From positions 310,001-374,000 of the forward strand of contig JAAMEZ010000014.1 of NCBI GenBank assembly GCA_013322215.1: 64,000 bases of DNA, written 5' to 3'. Position numbers and translations under genes: made by a program. The notes beneath the pieces are model-generated. The model saw nothing but the letters and a program-made list of their open reading frames with translations. It ran no database searches and was not told the DNA's origin. Positions 44,387 to 53,468 of this stretch are shown here, piece by piece (the first letter of the stretch is position 1; each line of letters begins with the position of its first letter). The stretch is from Martinezella rhizogenes. GTDB lineage: Bacteria > Pseudomonadota > Alphaproteobacteria > Rhizobiales > Rhizobiaceae.

Positions 44387-45994
44387 TCAGCTCTTCTGTT
44401 CTTCGAAGGAAAGGCTGCCGGCGCCGAGATCCATCTGGAAGGCCGGCAGGGGCTGCCACTTGATGCCCTTGCGAATACCGAAGAAGACGGCGTTCTGATG
44501 CAGGACGGTCACGCCCGGATCTTCCCATTCGATCAGATGCAGCATGTCACGGAATATCTTGGCACGGTCAGCGGGATCGACCGCCGTTTCCATTTTCGCA
44601 CCGAGCGCATCGAAATCGGCGTTTTGCCAGATCTTGAACGAGGTGAGCGAGCCGGCCGCGCTGAACTGCGTGAAGAAGGAGATATAGGGGTCGGGGATCT
44701 GCCCGGTGCTCGACCAGTTGCCGGTGGCGCGGGTCGGCGAGTTGTCAAACAGCTTGCCCGATTCGACGAACTTCATCTTGGCGTTGACGCCGACAGCCTG
44801 CCACATGGCGACAACGGCCTGCGTGACCGGGTTTTCCGCCGTGTAATAATTGTTCTGCGAGCGGACTTCGATCTCCTCGCCATTGTAGCCGGCATCCTTC
44901 AGGAGTTGCATCGCCTGGTCCGGATCATATTTGTAGGCCGGATAGTCCTTGAGGTAGACAGGCCCATAGAGCTCGAACTGCAGGCCGTTCGGCACCCTCG
45001 TGCGGCCATTCCAGATCGTGTCGACGATCGCCTGACGGTCGATGGCGAGAATGAGTGCCTGACGGACGCGCGGGTCCTTCAGCGCCGGATTGTTCTTGTC
45101 GAAGAACAGGATGCGGTTGTTCGGAACCGGGCCGCCGACGATCTCGTGATCGGTGCTGGCGGTGACGACCGAAAGCTGATCCGGCGGCAGGTCCGTGGCA
45201 ATGTCGTAGTCGCCTGCCAACAGCCCGGCAATGCGCGAGGAAACCTCCGGCACGATGCGCAAGGTCACGCGCTTGGCGGCCGGTTTGCCGCGATAGGCCT
45301 GATCGTGGGCGACCAGCACGACGCTTTCATTGGCCGTATAGCTTTCGACCTTATAGGGACCGGCGCCGACCGGCTTCTGCCGCCAGGTCGTCCAGTTGCC
45401 GCCGTTCTTCTGCCAGGCATCCTTGCTGATGACGACAGCGGCATAGGATGCAAGACGCTGCAGGAAGATCGGGTCCTGGAACTTGGTGACGAAGCGGACC
45501 GTCAGGGGATCGACCACTTCGACATGGTCGAGGCTGGTAAAGTTGGTGCGATAGGTCGGATAGCCCGGCGCATCCTTGTTCAGGAGCCGCTCAGGGCCGA
45601 AGGAGAAGGCGACGTCCTCAGCGGTCATCTCGCGGCCATCATGGAAGATCACGCCGGGGCGCAGCTTCATTTCGAGCACGGTCGGCGAAATCCAGGTCCA
45701 CGAGGTAGCGAGATTAGGTTTCACCGAGAAATCGCCGCGCATGTCCAGCGCAAGCACGGTCTCGTGGATGGAATAGTTGTTGCGGAAGGCAACGTTGCTG
45801 GCGGCATCCACAGGTTCCTGAGACACCGGATTCATCTGAACGGCGATGCGCAGTTCCGGCCTCTTGTCGGCGTTGTCATCAGCTGAGGCAGACAGCGCCG
45901 GGACGAAAGCGGAGAGGCCGGCCGCAGCTCCCAGCAGAAGGGTCGTGCGGCGGGTAACCGGGCTGTTGAAGCCGCTGAGCAGATATTCGGACAT
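44387..45994 (-). CDS. Periplasmic substrate-binding protein, family 5
   Basis: Binding protein of 535 residues with a Tat-like signal: VTRRTTLLLGAAAGLSAFVPALSASA, so it may be exported folded. Family-5 signatures are LRIAVQMNPVSQEPVD and LRPGVIFHDGREMTAEDVAFSF. The start ATG 45994 has AGGAAA upstream. It defines the substrate of the operon. Homology is to the peptide/nickel/opine group; the terminal phosphodiesterase gene suggests glycerophosphodiesters or another phosphorylated compound. A LacI operator lies 27 bp before the start. Confidence 0.92.
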   Translation of the reverse strand: MSEYLLSGFNSPVTRRTTLLLGAAAGLSAFVPALSASADDNADKRPELRIAVQMNPVSQEPVDAASNVAFRNNYSIHETVLALDMRGDFSVKPNLATSWTWISPTVLEMKLRPGVIFHDGREMTAEDVAFSFGPERLLNKDAPGYPTYRTNFTSLDHVEVVDPLTVRFVTKFQDPIFLQRLASYAAVVISKDAWQKNGGNWTTWRQKPVGAGPYKVESYTANESVVLVAHDQAYRGKPAAKRVTLRIVPEVSSRIAGLLAGDYDIATDLPPDQLSVVTASTDHEIVGGPVPNNRILFFDKNNPALKDPRVRQALILAIDRQAIVDTIWNGRTRVPNGLQFELYGPVYLKDYPAYKYDPDQAMQLLKDAGYNGEEIEVRSQNNYYTAENPVTQAVVAMWQAVGVNAKMKFVESGKLFDNSPTRATGNWSSTGQIPDPYISFFTQFSAAGSLTSFKIWQNADFDALGAKMETAVDPADRAKIFRDMLHLIEWEDPGVTVLHQNAVFFGIRKGIKWQPLPAFQMDLGAGSLSFEEQKS

Positions 45995-46020
45995 CGGCAC
46001 ACTTTCCTATTGAAGCTTAT

Positions 46021-46036
46021 GCACAAACGTTTGCGC
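46021..46036. promoter_or_regulatory. LacI-family operator before the ABC importer operon
   Basis: GCACAAACGTTTGCGC, a 16-bp dyad with one mismatch around the CG centre common to LacI/GalR operators (AANCGNTT). It sits between the lacI stop and the binding-protein start, so the adjacent LacI protein should act here. Confidence 0.85.
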
Positions 46037-46077
46037 AAATGAAAAACGGCCACTTGCATTCAGAACTGTCGTTTCTT

Positions 46078-47124
46078 TTATGCAAGGGAGAATGGCCGCA
46101 AGCTAGGCGAGCTCGATGACGCACGTATGACAAGTTCAGGGGTAACGAACCGCATCGGACGCATTGCAACGCGGGCGTCTACCGGGAGGTTGGAAAGTTC
46201 AACCAGGAGGTCGAGCGATGCTTCGCATAGCGCATCCGTCGGCTGTGCGACCGTCGTCAAAGGCGGAGCCCAATAGGCGGTGTCGGGCACGTTGTCATAG
46301 CCGACGACGGAAATATCGGCAGGTATCCGCAGGCCGAGATCGCGCAAGAATGCAACGACCTCGATCGCAAGCCCATCGCTGCCACAGATCAGTGCCGTCG
46401 GGCATTGCGGCGATACCAGGAGATCCCCAAAGAGCTTGCGGTCGCGCTCGCCCTTCTCAAAGGAAATGACATCACCGACGACCAAACCCGCACTGCCGAC
46501 AACAGCATCCTGGAAAATCGACAGCCGATCGCGAAGCGCGCTACGGCTGACACGGTAGACGAAAGAAATGCGGCGGTGGCCGAGCTCTACCAGGTGGTTG
46601 AACAGCAGTCTTATGCCCTGGCGGTCGTCGGTGAGAACCGCGGGAAGCGGCCCCGTCAGCCCGGCGCCGAGCGTCACATGCGCCTTTCCGATGAGATCGA
46701 GATGGTCGCAAAGCGCCTGCTGGCCCGGCAGGTCGCTGACCATGATGACGCCATCGAAGAAATCCTGTTGAAACAGGCGCAACTGGCCAGCGATCTCGCC
46801 GGCCTCTGCCTTGGCCTGCGCGACCAGCAGTTCCACACCACGACGTTGCGCCACGATTTGGAGGCGGCTTGTCAGATGCGGCTGATAGTGGCCCGACAGG
46901 CTATTGACGATCGCCCCGAAGACGCCGGTCCTATGTGTCCTCAGCGATGTCGCCAGACGGTTGACGACATAGCCGACGTTGCTCGCCGTTGCCCTGACGC
47001 GCTCCTGCGTCTCCGGACTGATGCGGCTGTCAGCCTGGCCGTTCAGGACGCGGGATACCGTGGTCGCGGACACGCCAGCCAGCCTGGCGACGTCGAGAAT
47101 GCCGATTCTCTTTGGTGCTTTCAT
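46078..47124 (-). CDS. LacI-family transcriptional repressor
   Basis: Regulator of 348 residues. N-terminal HTH: RIGILDVARLAGVSATTVSRVLNGQADSRISPETQERVRAT, with hinge helix NRLATSLRTHRTG. The periplasmic-binding-protein-like ligand domain extends to about residue 335. It lies at the head of the family-5 ABC importer operon on the same strand, with an operator in between. Its ligand is probably the imported compound or a product of it. Confidence 0.93.
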   Translation of the reverse strand: MKAPKRIGILDVARLAGVSATTVSRVLNGQADSRISPETQERVRATASNVGYVVNRLATSLRTHRTGVFGAIVNSLSGHYQPHLTSRLQIVAQRRGVELLVAQAKAEAGEIAGQLRLFQQDFFDGVIMVSDLPGQQALCDHLDLIGKAHVTLGAGLTGPLPAVLTDDRQGIRLLFNHLVELGHRRISFVYRVSRSALRDRLSIFQDAVVGSAGLVVGDVISFEKGERDRKLFGDLLVSPQCPTALICGSDGLAIEVVAFLRDLGLRIPADISVVGYDNVPDTAYWAPPLTTVAQPTDALCEASLDLLVELSNLPVDARVAMRPMRFVTPELVIRASSSSPSLRPFSLA

Positions 47125-47554
47125 ACTGGCTGCGAAACTCCTCCCTTCGCGCCGACCCGGCGCCGAGGGTTCCGAACTCTTGCCTCACTTCATTCAAGAC
47201 GCAAGCTTACATTGCGGTTTCAGTGAGATTTTCAGAGGCGGGCGTGAACATGAAGCCGAAGCAGAGTGAGAAGCAGCTGTCTGCCATTTGGCGAGCTGCG
47301 GGTGTCAAAAATGGACGCAGACAACGGGAACCGAAATGCCGCAGATCAACCAAAAATGGAAACGCAGCTCAGGCGCTTGCCGAGCTTTTCTTTCGAGATT
47401 GAAGCCGCGGTTCCCTATGCGATGGCAGTTTGTTTTGTTCATGCGCATAGTGAAACCACGAAATTTGACCTTCCCAAAATTGTAGCAACGATCGACAACG
47501 ATACGTCCGGGCTTGCTGAAGCTCATTGAAATCCAAATTTTTGAGGGCTCTTCC
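47125..47554. other. Intergenic region lacI to phosphatase gene
   Basis: About 430 bp of mixed composition with no strong repeat. A small frame at 47311-47529 (72 codons, MDADNGNRNAADQPK...) ends near the start of the phosphatase gene, but it lacks a good ribosome site. It may be a real small gene or simply open DNA. Confidence 0.4.
47311..47529 (+). CDS. Possible small protein upstream of the phosphatase gene
   Basis: A 72-residue frame, MDADNGNRNAADQPKMETQL... to ...IDNDTSGLAEAH. It has a modest hydrophobic patch (AAVPYAMAVCFVHAH) but no recognised domain. The start lacks a clear ribosome site. If real, it would precede the phosphatase-DUF2278-PLD genes. Reported because the trio is unusual; weak support. 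Confidence 0.25.
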   Translation: MDADNGNRNAADQPKMETQLRRLPSFSFEIEAAVPYAMAVCFVHAHSETTKFDLPKIVATIDNDTSGLAEAH

Positions 47555-48106
47555 TTGGCACCACGCAAGATCATGATCATTCGCCATGCCGAACGTCCGA
47601 TGGACGACGGCAAGGACCAGGGCGTCCGGCTCGACGGGACGCCGAACGAGAACTTTCTGACCGTGAGGGGATGGCAGCGGGCAGGCGCCTTGGTTCGCCT
47701 GTTCTGCCCGCTTGGCAAGAACGGCACCCAAGGCGCTATCGAACGGCCGACCTCGCTCTATGCGGCGCATCCCGACGACAAGCATCGCAGCCACCGCACT
47801 CGATCGACCCTTCAACCACTGGCTGACCTGATGGGGCTCACCGTCAATATCGATCACGCACGCGGCGAAGAACCGGAACTGGCAAAGGCCGTCCTCAATC
47901 AAACGGGTGTGGTGCTCATTGCCTGGGAGCACAAGGCAATTCATGAGATCGTCACGGCGTTGACGCAAAGTGCGATAAACGCGCCCGTTTGGCCCGATGA
48001 TCGATTCGACATGATCTTCGTGCTGACGCCGGATCCGGCCTGGCATCTCCTCCAAGTGCCGCAACAGGTTCTGGCGGGCGATCAGGCAAGCATTTTCCAG
48101 CCCTAG
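47555..48106 (+). CDS. Histidine phosphatase (phosphoglycerate-mutase fold)
   Basis: Phosphatase of 183 residues from TTG 47555, which has GAGGG seven bases upstream; TTG 47513 would extend it. The nucleophile histidine is in MIIRHAERPMD (the RHGE-type motif with RHAE), and the second histidine in VVLIAWEHKAIHEIV. Both are required, and both are present. The central part is short and cofactor-type residues are unclear. The next gene begins 2 bp later, so it is co-translated with a DUF2278 gene and, further on, a PLD-like gene. Confidence 0.8.
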   Translation: MAPRKIMIIRHAERPMDDGKDQGVRLDGTPNENFLTVRGWQRAGALVRLFCPLGKNGTQGAIERPTSLYAAHPDDKHRSHRTRSTLQPLADLMGLTVNIDHARGEEPELAKAVLNQTGVVLIAWEHKAIHEIVTALTQSAINAPVWPDDRFDMIFVLTPDPAWHLLQVPQQVLAGDQASIFQP

Positions 48107-48108
48107 AA

Positions 48109-48798
48109 ATGAAGGCCCCACTCATGACACGTGAACGCCGGAAACCCAAAAATGCCAAGCGCACCTACGGAGTCCTCGTCGGCAGGGTTGCCGATGGCGC
48201 AATGAAGCCGTCGGGTTCCTCGCCGCATTATGAGATCTGGGTCAAAGCAGGCGACGATGATTTCCGGATTGCCGTCAACGTCCAGTCGGTTGATGGCAGC
48301 GAAGTGTTGGTTCACTACGACCCCGAGTTCAAGGACAATAGCGGCCACGATATTGCCGGGCTTGCCCAGGGGCCGGCAGGCTTCAAGGCCTTGCAGACCG
48401 GACCGGATGGCGAGGGCCTGGACTATATTCGCGACACGCTTTTCCCGATCAAGGATATGACCGCCATTCCGGTCGAAGGTGCGCAGCTGTCGCTGGCCAA
48501 CATGCTGGACGGACAAATCGAACGGGCAAAGGCGGATACCGGCGCTGTCATCGTTGCCTTCGGCGAATATTTTCAGGACCAGGGAAGCGACGAAACCTTT
48601 CATTTCAGCCCGGAACGCGGCGTCCACGATATCCACTTCATGCAAGGCAACTCCGGCAGTTTCGCCGACGACAATCGCGTCCATGGCGATGGCGGGCTGT
48701 TCATCCGATTTGCCGGCGGCGAGACCATAGCCTTGTTCGTGCGCTTCAGCGTTCAGTCGCTCAAGACCGACGATCAGACCGGCGCCCCGCTCACCTGA
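48109..48798 (+). CDS. DUF2278 (YukJ-like) protein
   Basis: Protein of 229 residues; ATG 48109, with ATG 48124 as an alternative. It begins with the YGVLVGRVADG...HYEIWVKAGDDDFRIAVNVQS pattern and contains DYIRDTLFPIKDM and HDIHFMQGNSGSFADDNRVHGDGGLFIRF, the distinguishing parts of DUF2278. No catalytic residue is established for the family. It has no signal peptide or membrane segment. Gene order phosphatase, DUF2278, PLD suggests one functional unit. Confidence 0.87.
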   Translation: MKAPLMTRERRKPKNAKRTYGVLVGRVADGAMKPSGSSPHYEIWVKAGDDDFRIAVNVQSVDGSEVLVHYDPEFKDNSGHDIAGLAQGPAGFKALQTGPDGEGLDYIRDTLFPIKDMTAIPVEGAQLSLANMLDGQIERAKADTGAVIVAFGEYFQDQGSDETFHFSPERGVHDIHFMQGNSGSFADDNRVHGDGGLFIRFAGGETIALFVRFSVQSLKTDDQTGAPLT

Positions 48799-48899
48799 CA
48801 GGCCTTTCGGTCAAAGTCTCGCGGCGATCGGAGAACAGCGCAAATTCCATGGTCGACAGCAAATGCAGAAACTGAAGCAACCATCGAGGGAGAGGTACA

Positions 48900-50633
48900 A
48901 TGAACATAAGTCTGATCGTGCATCCCGGTGTCGATAGTGCTCTTATTGCCTGGCGCAGCGACTTTATCGACCAGTGCCGTGGTTTTGCCTTGCGACGGAA
49001 GATCAAGCGAGCGGCTGGAAGCCCGCAAAGCCCGAATACGGTCTCCGATGTCGACGCCGACGGCTTTCATGAGGAGATCGTTGCCAGTTGGGTCGGCTTC
49101 GCCGATGGGCCGACCGTCGAAGAAGGCACGCGCAAGCCGACGACGGAATGGCCGATCCAGAAGTACCTCTGGTCCGATTTCGCCGTCAATCCGGGCGATG
49201 TCGTCGCCTACCGGGTCTCCGCCATGGTCGGGCCTGAGACGGCGCTGCAGGAATCGGCCGATCACGTATCGGACTGGAGCGATGCCCTGCAGATCGGGGC
49301 AGAAACCAGCGGCCATGTCAGCTGCTATTTCAATCGAGGCATCGTTGCCAGCCAATGGCTGGCACGCGTGCTGCCCGAAGAGGCTCCAACCACCAAACTC
49401 AAGAAGGCGATCGCCAACCCGGAAGATCCGATCCGCCGCTTTCTCGCGGGGCCGATCCGCGACAAGCTGGTATCGCTCTTGAACGATGCGCGATCGAATA
49501 GCGGCCATATCTATGCCGCCCTGTTCGAGCTGGACGATCCCGAATTGATACCTCTGCTGCAGGGCTTCAAGAAGCGTGCCCATATCGTGCTTGGCAATGG
49601 CAGCGTGAAGAAAAAGGGCGAGGACGAAAACGAGGATGCCCGATCCGCGCTGTCTTCCTGCGATGTCAAGGATCGCATGAGCGCGCCGCGGGCACTGGCG
49701 CACAATAAATTCCTGGTCATCTGCGATGCAGACAAGGCGCCTCAAGCCGTGTGGACCGGCAGCACGAACTGGACGATGACCGGCCTTTGCACCCAGGCCA
49801 ACAATGCGCTCCTGATCGACAACCCGGCCGTGGCGGAATTCTACCTTGACCAGTGGAAGACGCTTGCCTCCGATGGCAATGATTCCCCGCCTGCTCTCTA
49901 CCAGAGCAATGCCGAACCCAGGACGACATCGAAAGCCAAGAATACGACGGTCTGGTTCACGCCGATGCGTGAGGGGCTCGATCTCGAACAGGCAGGCGAG
50001 CTGATCCGCGGCGCCCAACAGGGCATCCTGTTCGCCATGTTCAATCCAGGGCCTCGCGGTACGCTTCTCAACGACATCATCGAGCTTGCATCTCCGTCGA
50101 GCCCGTCGTTCAAGCCCGATCTCTACATCCAGGGCGTGGTCAACCAGAACCCCGGCACGGCAAAGAACCCTGTCGTGCTGTTCAACAGAGGCGAACGGAT
50201 CGATGCCAACGCCGATGTCGTCCTGCCCGCCGCAATCCCCGGCCGTTTTGCCTATTGGCAGAAGGAAGTCCTGAAGCTGCCGACTGCCCACGCCATGGTC
50301 CACAGCAAAGTGGTCATCATCGATCCGTATGGTCCCAATCCCGTCGTGATGACCGGCTCCCACAATATGGGTCCGAAGGCGAGCGGCGTGAACGACGAAA
50401 ACCTGGTGATCATCACCGGCAACGGCGATCTTGCCAGCCAATATGCCGGCAAGATCATGGAAATCTATGCCCAGTATCGCTGGCGGCAATCCGTTCTGAA
50501 ACAGGGCGGCGCGCCCAAGTGGACCGGTCTTGCCGATGATGACAACTGGCAGATCAAATCGCCCGACCAACCCTATGACAAACGCCGCATACGCGAGCTC
50601 GACTTCTGGTTCGGCAAAAATGACAATGCCTGA
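48900..50633 (+). CDS. Phospholipase-D-like protein with two HKD motifs
   Basis: Protein of 577 residues. The first HKD motif is His268 and Lys270 in HNKFLVICD, where the acidic residue is at +6 (Asp276) instead of +5, followed by GSTNW. The second is His468, Lys470, Asp475 in HSKVVIIDPYG, followed by GSHN. Two motifs in one chain make a complete PLD active site for phosphodiesters of lipid or nucleic acid. The N-terminal 180 residues are novel to me. No signal peptide, so cytoplasmic. Gene trio with DUF2278 and phosphatase. Confidence 0.85.
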   Translation: MNISLIVHPGVDSALIAWRSDFIDQCRGFALRRKIKRAAGSPQSPNTVSDVDADGFHEEIVASWVGFADGPTVEEGTRKPTTEWPIQKYLWSDFAVNPGDVVAYRVSAMVGPETALQESADHVSDWSDALQIGAETSGHVSCYFNRGIVASQWLARVLPEEAPTTKLKKAIANPEDPIRRFLAGPIRDKLVSLLNDARSNSGHIYAALFELDDPELIPLLQGFKKRAHIVLGNGSVKKKGEDENEDARSALSSCDVKDRMSAPRALAHNKFLVICDADKAPQAVWTGSTNWTMTGLCTQANNALLIDNPAVAEFYLDQWKTLASDGNDSPPALYQSNAEPRTTSKAKNTTVWFTPMREGLDLEQAGELIRGAQQGILFAMFNPGPRGTLLNDIIELASPSSPSFKPDLYIQGVVNQNPGTAKNPVVLFNRGERIDANADVVLPAAIPGRFAYWQKEVLKLPTAHAMVHSKVVIIDPYGPNPVVMTGSHNMGPKASGVNDENLVIITGNGDLASQYAGKIMEIYAQYRWRQSVLKQGGAPKWTGLADDDNWQIKSPDQPYDKRRIRELDFWFGKNDNA

Positions 50634-51406
50634 CACCTGACGCGCATCAACCCCGGATCGCAGCGAACTCACTGCGATCCTCCCTGCAGGCATGGTTCGA
50701 CTTGCTCAGGCATTTGTAATGCCGACGCAATCTTCGGCTTCTAGTGGCTTGGCAACAATCTGGATTCCCAAATGTTGCTTCGCTGCATCCTTCCCATGCT
50801 TCTCTGTGTCGGCGCTTTGGCGCTTGCGGAGTGGGCTTTCATCATCGTCAAAACCCATAGGGACCGGTCGGACGAAATGGTCGCGCAAGATCACGGGCCG
50901 CTTGCAGGCGTGCTTCGTCGCATACCCGAACGGCAGCTTATTGCAGGACATGAGATTGCCGGCAATGCCGCGCCGCTCCGCTTCGGTAGCGAGTTCCGCC
51001 AGGCTTCCCTACACGACGATGGCAGCTCGCCCGCAACGCCTGGCTATTTCGAAAGATCGAGGATCCTTCTATACCTTCTGCGTTCGCGCCACTGGCGAAA
51101 AGCAGCTCCTAGCGAACCTTCGCAAGTCGACTGCCGGACATGAATAATCCCGCCGCATTTGCTTAGATAACGCCAATAGACGAGCGACAGTTACTCTTTG
51201 CGCAAACACGCCGCTGGCTCTCGCTCGCTGCCCGAGTTTCCAGCCGTCCATTCGGGTAGGTTAAATAAACCTCTGGTAGATGCTATGACTTACTCTACCG
51301 GCTTGGATGCCACCCCCGAGCCGGCCATTGCAGCGTCCGACGAGACTGCATGCCCTCGCAGTGTCGTCGGACACCCTCTCTGAGAAGAGCGTCCATTTCG
51401 ACCGGT
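50634..51406. other. Long intergenic region after the PLD gene
   Basis: About 770 bp. A frame at 50772-51143 would give a 123-residue protein with a hydrophobic N-terminus (MLLRCILPMLLCVGALALAEWAFI), but it has no ribosome site, and a 50692-51147 frame overlaps it on the same strand. The rest holds no repeat or terminator that I can support. Confidence 0.4.
50772..51143 (+). CDS. Doubtful small membrane or secreted protein
   Basis: A 123-residue frame with one N-terminal hydrophobic segment (residues 1-26) and a charged remainder rich in Arg, Ser and Pro. No recognised domain and no Shine-Dalgarno. Included only because the N-terminus looks like a signal anchor. It may well be spurious. Confidence 0.25.
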   Translation: MLLRCILPMLLCVGALALAEWAFIIVKTHRDRSDEMVAQDHGPLAGVLRRIPERQLIAGHEIAGNAAPLRFGSEFRQASLHDDGSSPATPGYFERSRILLYLLRSRHWRKAAPSEPSQVDCRT

Positions 51407-53047
51407 TCATGCCGCCCGTCCCGCTTTGCGGCCGGAGAAAATGCATCCTCCCAGGAACGTGCCCTCCAGCGCATTGTAGCCGTGATATCCACCGCCACCA
51501 AAGCCTGCCGCCTCGCCGCAAGCATATAATCCCGGTATGAGCGCGCCGCTCTGCCCAAGCGCCTGGCTATTCAGATCGGTTTCAAGCCCGCCCAGAGATT
51601 TGCGAGTGAGAATATTGAGGCGCACGGCAATCAATGGGCCGGCCTTTACATCCAATATGCGATGCGGTGGGGCCGTGCGCATGAAGCGATCACCGAGATA
51701 TCCGCGCGCCTGTCTCAACGCGACGATCTGGGCATCCTTGGCAAAGGGATTATCCAACTCGCGATCGCGGGCTTCGATCTGGGTGCGCAGATGGCCAAGA
51801 TCGAGCGGGTGGTCGCCGATACGGTTCATGCCCGCGACCAGCTCTTCCAACGTTTCGGCAACGATGAAATCCTTGCCCTTCGCCTTGAAGGCTTCCACCG
51901 GCGGGGGAGCCGACCGGCCAAGACGGCTGCGCAGAAGGAGTCCGATATCGCGTCCCGTAAGATCCGGATTCTGCTCGGAGCCCGAAAGAGCAAACTCCTT
52001 CTTGACGATCTTCTGCGTGGTCACGAACCAGCTGTAACTATGGCCGAGCTTGCAGATGTGCTGCAGCGTCGCAAGGCTGTCGAAGCCCGGCAGGCAAGGT
52101 GCCGGCATGCGATTGCCATTGGCGTCGAACCAGAGCGAAGACGGGCCTGGCAAAATGCGAATGCCATGGTTCGGCCAGATCGGGTCCCAGTTGGCAACGC
52201 CTTCGGTATAGTGCCACATCCTGTCGCCATTGATCGGCCGCGCGCCGGCTGCCTCGGCATGACCGATCATCAAGCCGTCCACATGATGGGGCACGCCGCT
52301 CAGCATCCGCTCCGGGGGCGTGCCAAGACGGTCGACGGGCCAGGCGCGGCGAACCAGTTCCGGATTGCCGCCGATGCCGCCGCTCGCCACGATAACGGCA
52401 CCCTCGATGCGGAAGTCCCCCACGATATCACGGTTCGACTGCCGACCACGGGAGATACCATCCTCAGCCAGGATCTCACCTTCCACGCCGGTTATGCCAT
52501 TGTGATCACCGATCAGCCGCGTCACCCGCCGACGGAACAACAGCTCGACCTTGCCTTGCTTCTCTGCCGCCAGAATCCGCTTTAGGAATGGATCGAGAAC
52601 GCCGGGACCCGTGCCCCAGGTGAGATGGAAGCGCGGCACCGAATTGCCATGCCCGTCGGCAAGGCCTCCGCCACGCTCAGCCCAGCCGACGACAGGAAAC
52701 CAGCGCATGCCGAGCCCGTGCAGCCAGCTGCGCATCTCGCCTGCGGCAAAATTGAGATAGGCATCCGCCCAGGCACGCGGCCAGAAATCTTCAAGCCTGT
52801 CGAAGGCGGCAGCGCCCAGCCAATCCTGACGGGCGAGATCGAGACTGTCGCGAATTCGCATCCGCCGCTGTTCGGGCGTATCGATCATGAACAGCCCGCC
52901 AAGAGACCAGAAGGCCTGACCACCAAGACTTGCCCGCGGCTCCTGATCGATAAGGATCACCCGTTTCCCGCGCTCTATCAGCTCGCAGGCGGCAACAAGA
53001 CCGGACAAGCCTGTTCCGACGATGATGACATCTGCACGACTGCTCAT
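51407..53047 (-). CDS. FAD-dependent dehydrogenase (KstD/fumarate-reductase fold)
   Basis: Flavoprotein of 546 residues from ATG 53047 with GGGGGAGAA upstream. N-terminal dinucleotide motif VIIVGTGLSGLVAACELIERGKRVILID, an inner GGIGGNPELVRRAWP and a C-terminal GLYACGEAAGFGGGGYHGYNALEGTFLGGCIFSG with the FAD-contact glycines, all typical of the family. Close relatives are called FAD-binding dehydrogenases; the substrate may be a ketosteroid or something else. No steroid genes are nearby. Confidence 0.87.
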   Translation of the reverse strand: MSSRADVIIVGTGLSGLVAACELIERGKRVILIDQEPRASLGGQAFWSLGGLFMIDTPEQRRMRIRDSLDLARQDWLGAAAFDRLEDFWPRAWADAYLNFAAGEMRSWLHGLGMRWFPVVGWAERGGGLADGHGNSVPRFHLTWGTGPGVLDPFLKRILAAEKQGKVELLFRRRVTRLIGDHNGITGVEGEILAEDGISRGRQSNRDIVGDFRIEGAVIVASGGIGGNPELVRRAWPVDRLGTPPERMLSGVPHHVDGLMIGHAEAAGARPINGDRMWHYTEGVANWDPIWPNHGIRILPGPSSLWFDANGNRMPAPCLPGFDSLATLQHICKLGHSYSWFVTTQKIVKKEFALSGSEQNPDLTGRDIGLLLRSRLGRSAPPPVEAFKAKGKDFIVAETLEELVAGMNRIGDHPLDLGHLRTQIEARDRELDNPFAKDAQIVALRQARGYLGDRFMRTAPPHRILDVKAGPLIAVRLNILTRKSLGGLETDLNSQALGQSGALIPGLYACGEAAGFGGGGYHGYNALEGTFLGGCIFSGRKAGRAA

Positions 53048-53468
53048 TCGTTCTCCCCCAGCGAATAGCGGACTCACCTGGAAGTTTAATGAAGCTTACG
53101 TAAAAGTAAAACAGATCTGATGAGCGTCGGGGCCAATCGTTCGACGGCTTCATGCTTCTCTTCAATACCGCTTTCCGTTGCAGCGCATTCGGACTGCGCA
53201 CTGGACGCAACGGCGCCCGAACAGCGTCCAACACGATTAGATAGCCGGCATCGCAATGGATCGAACGGCGGCATCCACCAAGCCTGCATCCCATATCCAC
53301 GAAACCTGCACCATATTCATATTGTCTTCCGATGCCGACAGGCGACCAGTCGCCCGTTTTCCAATGAGGCAGCCGCTGTCACCGCGAAAGAGCCTTCAGC
53401 AGGCATCGGGCTCCGAGCGGAGACGGGCAATGCCAAACGACAGGGCCAAGTCTCGCAGAGAAAGCATC

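Noticed and set aside
47266..47402. Overlapping short plus-strand frames before the phosphatase
   Set aside because: Only one (47311-47529) is kept as a weak candidate; the others share sequence and have no start signal.
50692..51147. 151-codon frame after the PLD gene
   Set aside because: Low-complexity Arg/Ser/Pro composition, no start signal, overlaps a more plausible but still weak frame in another phase.
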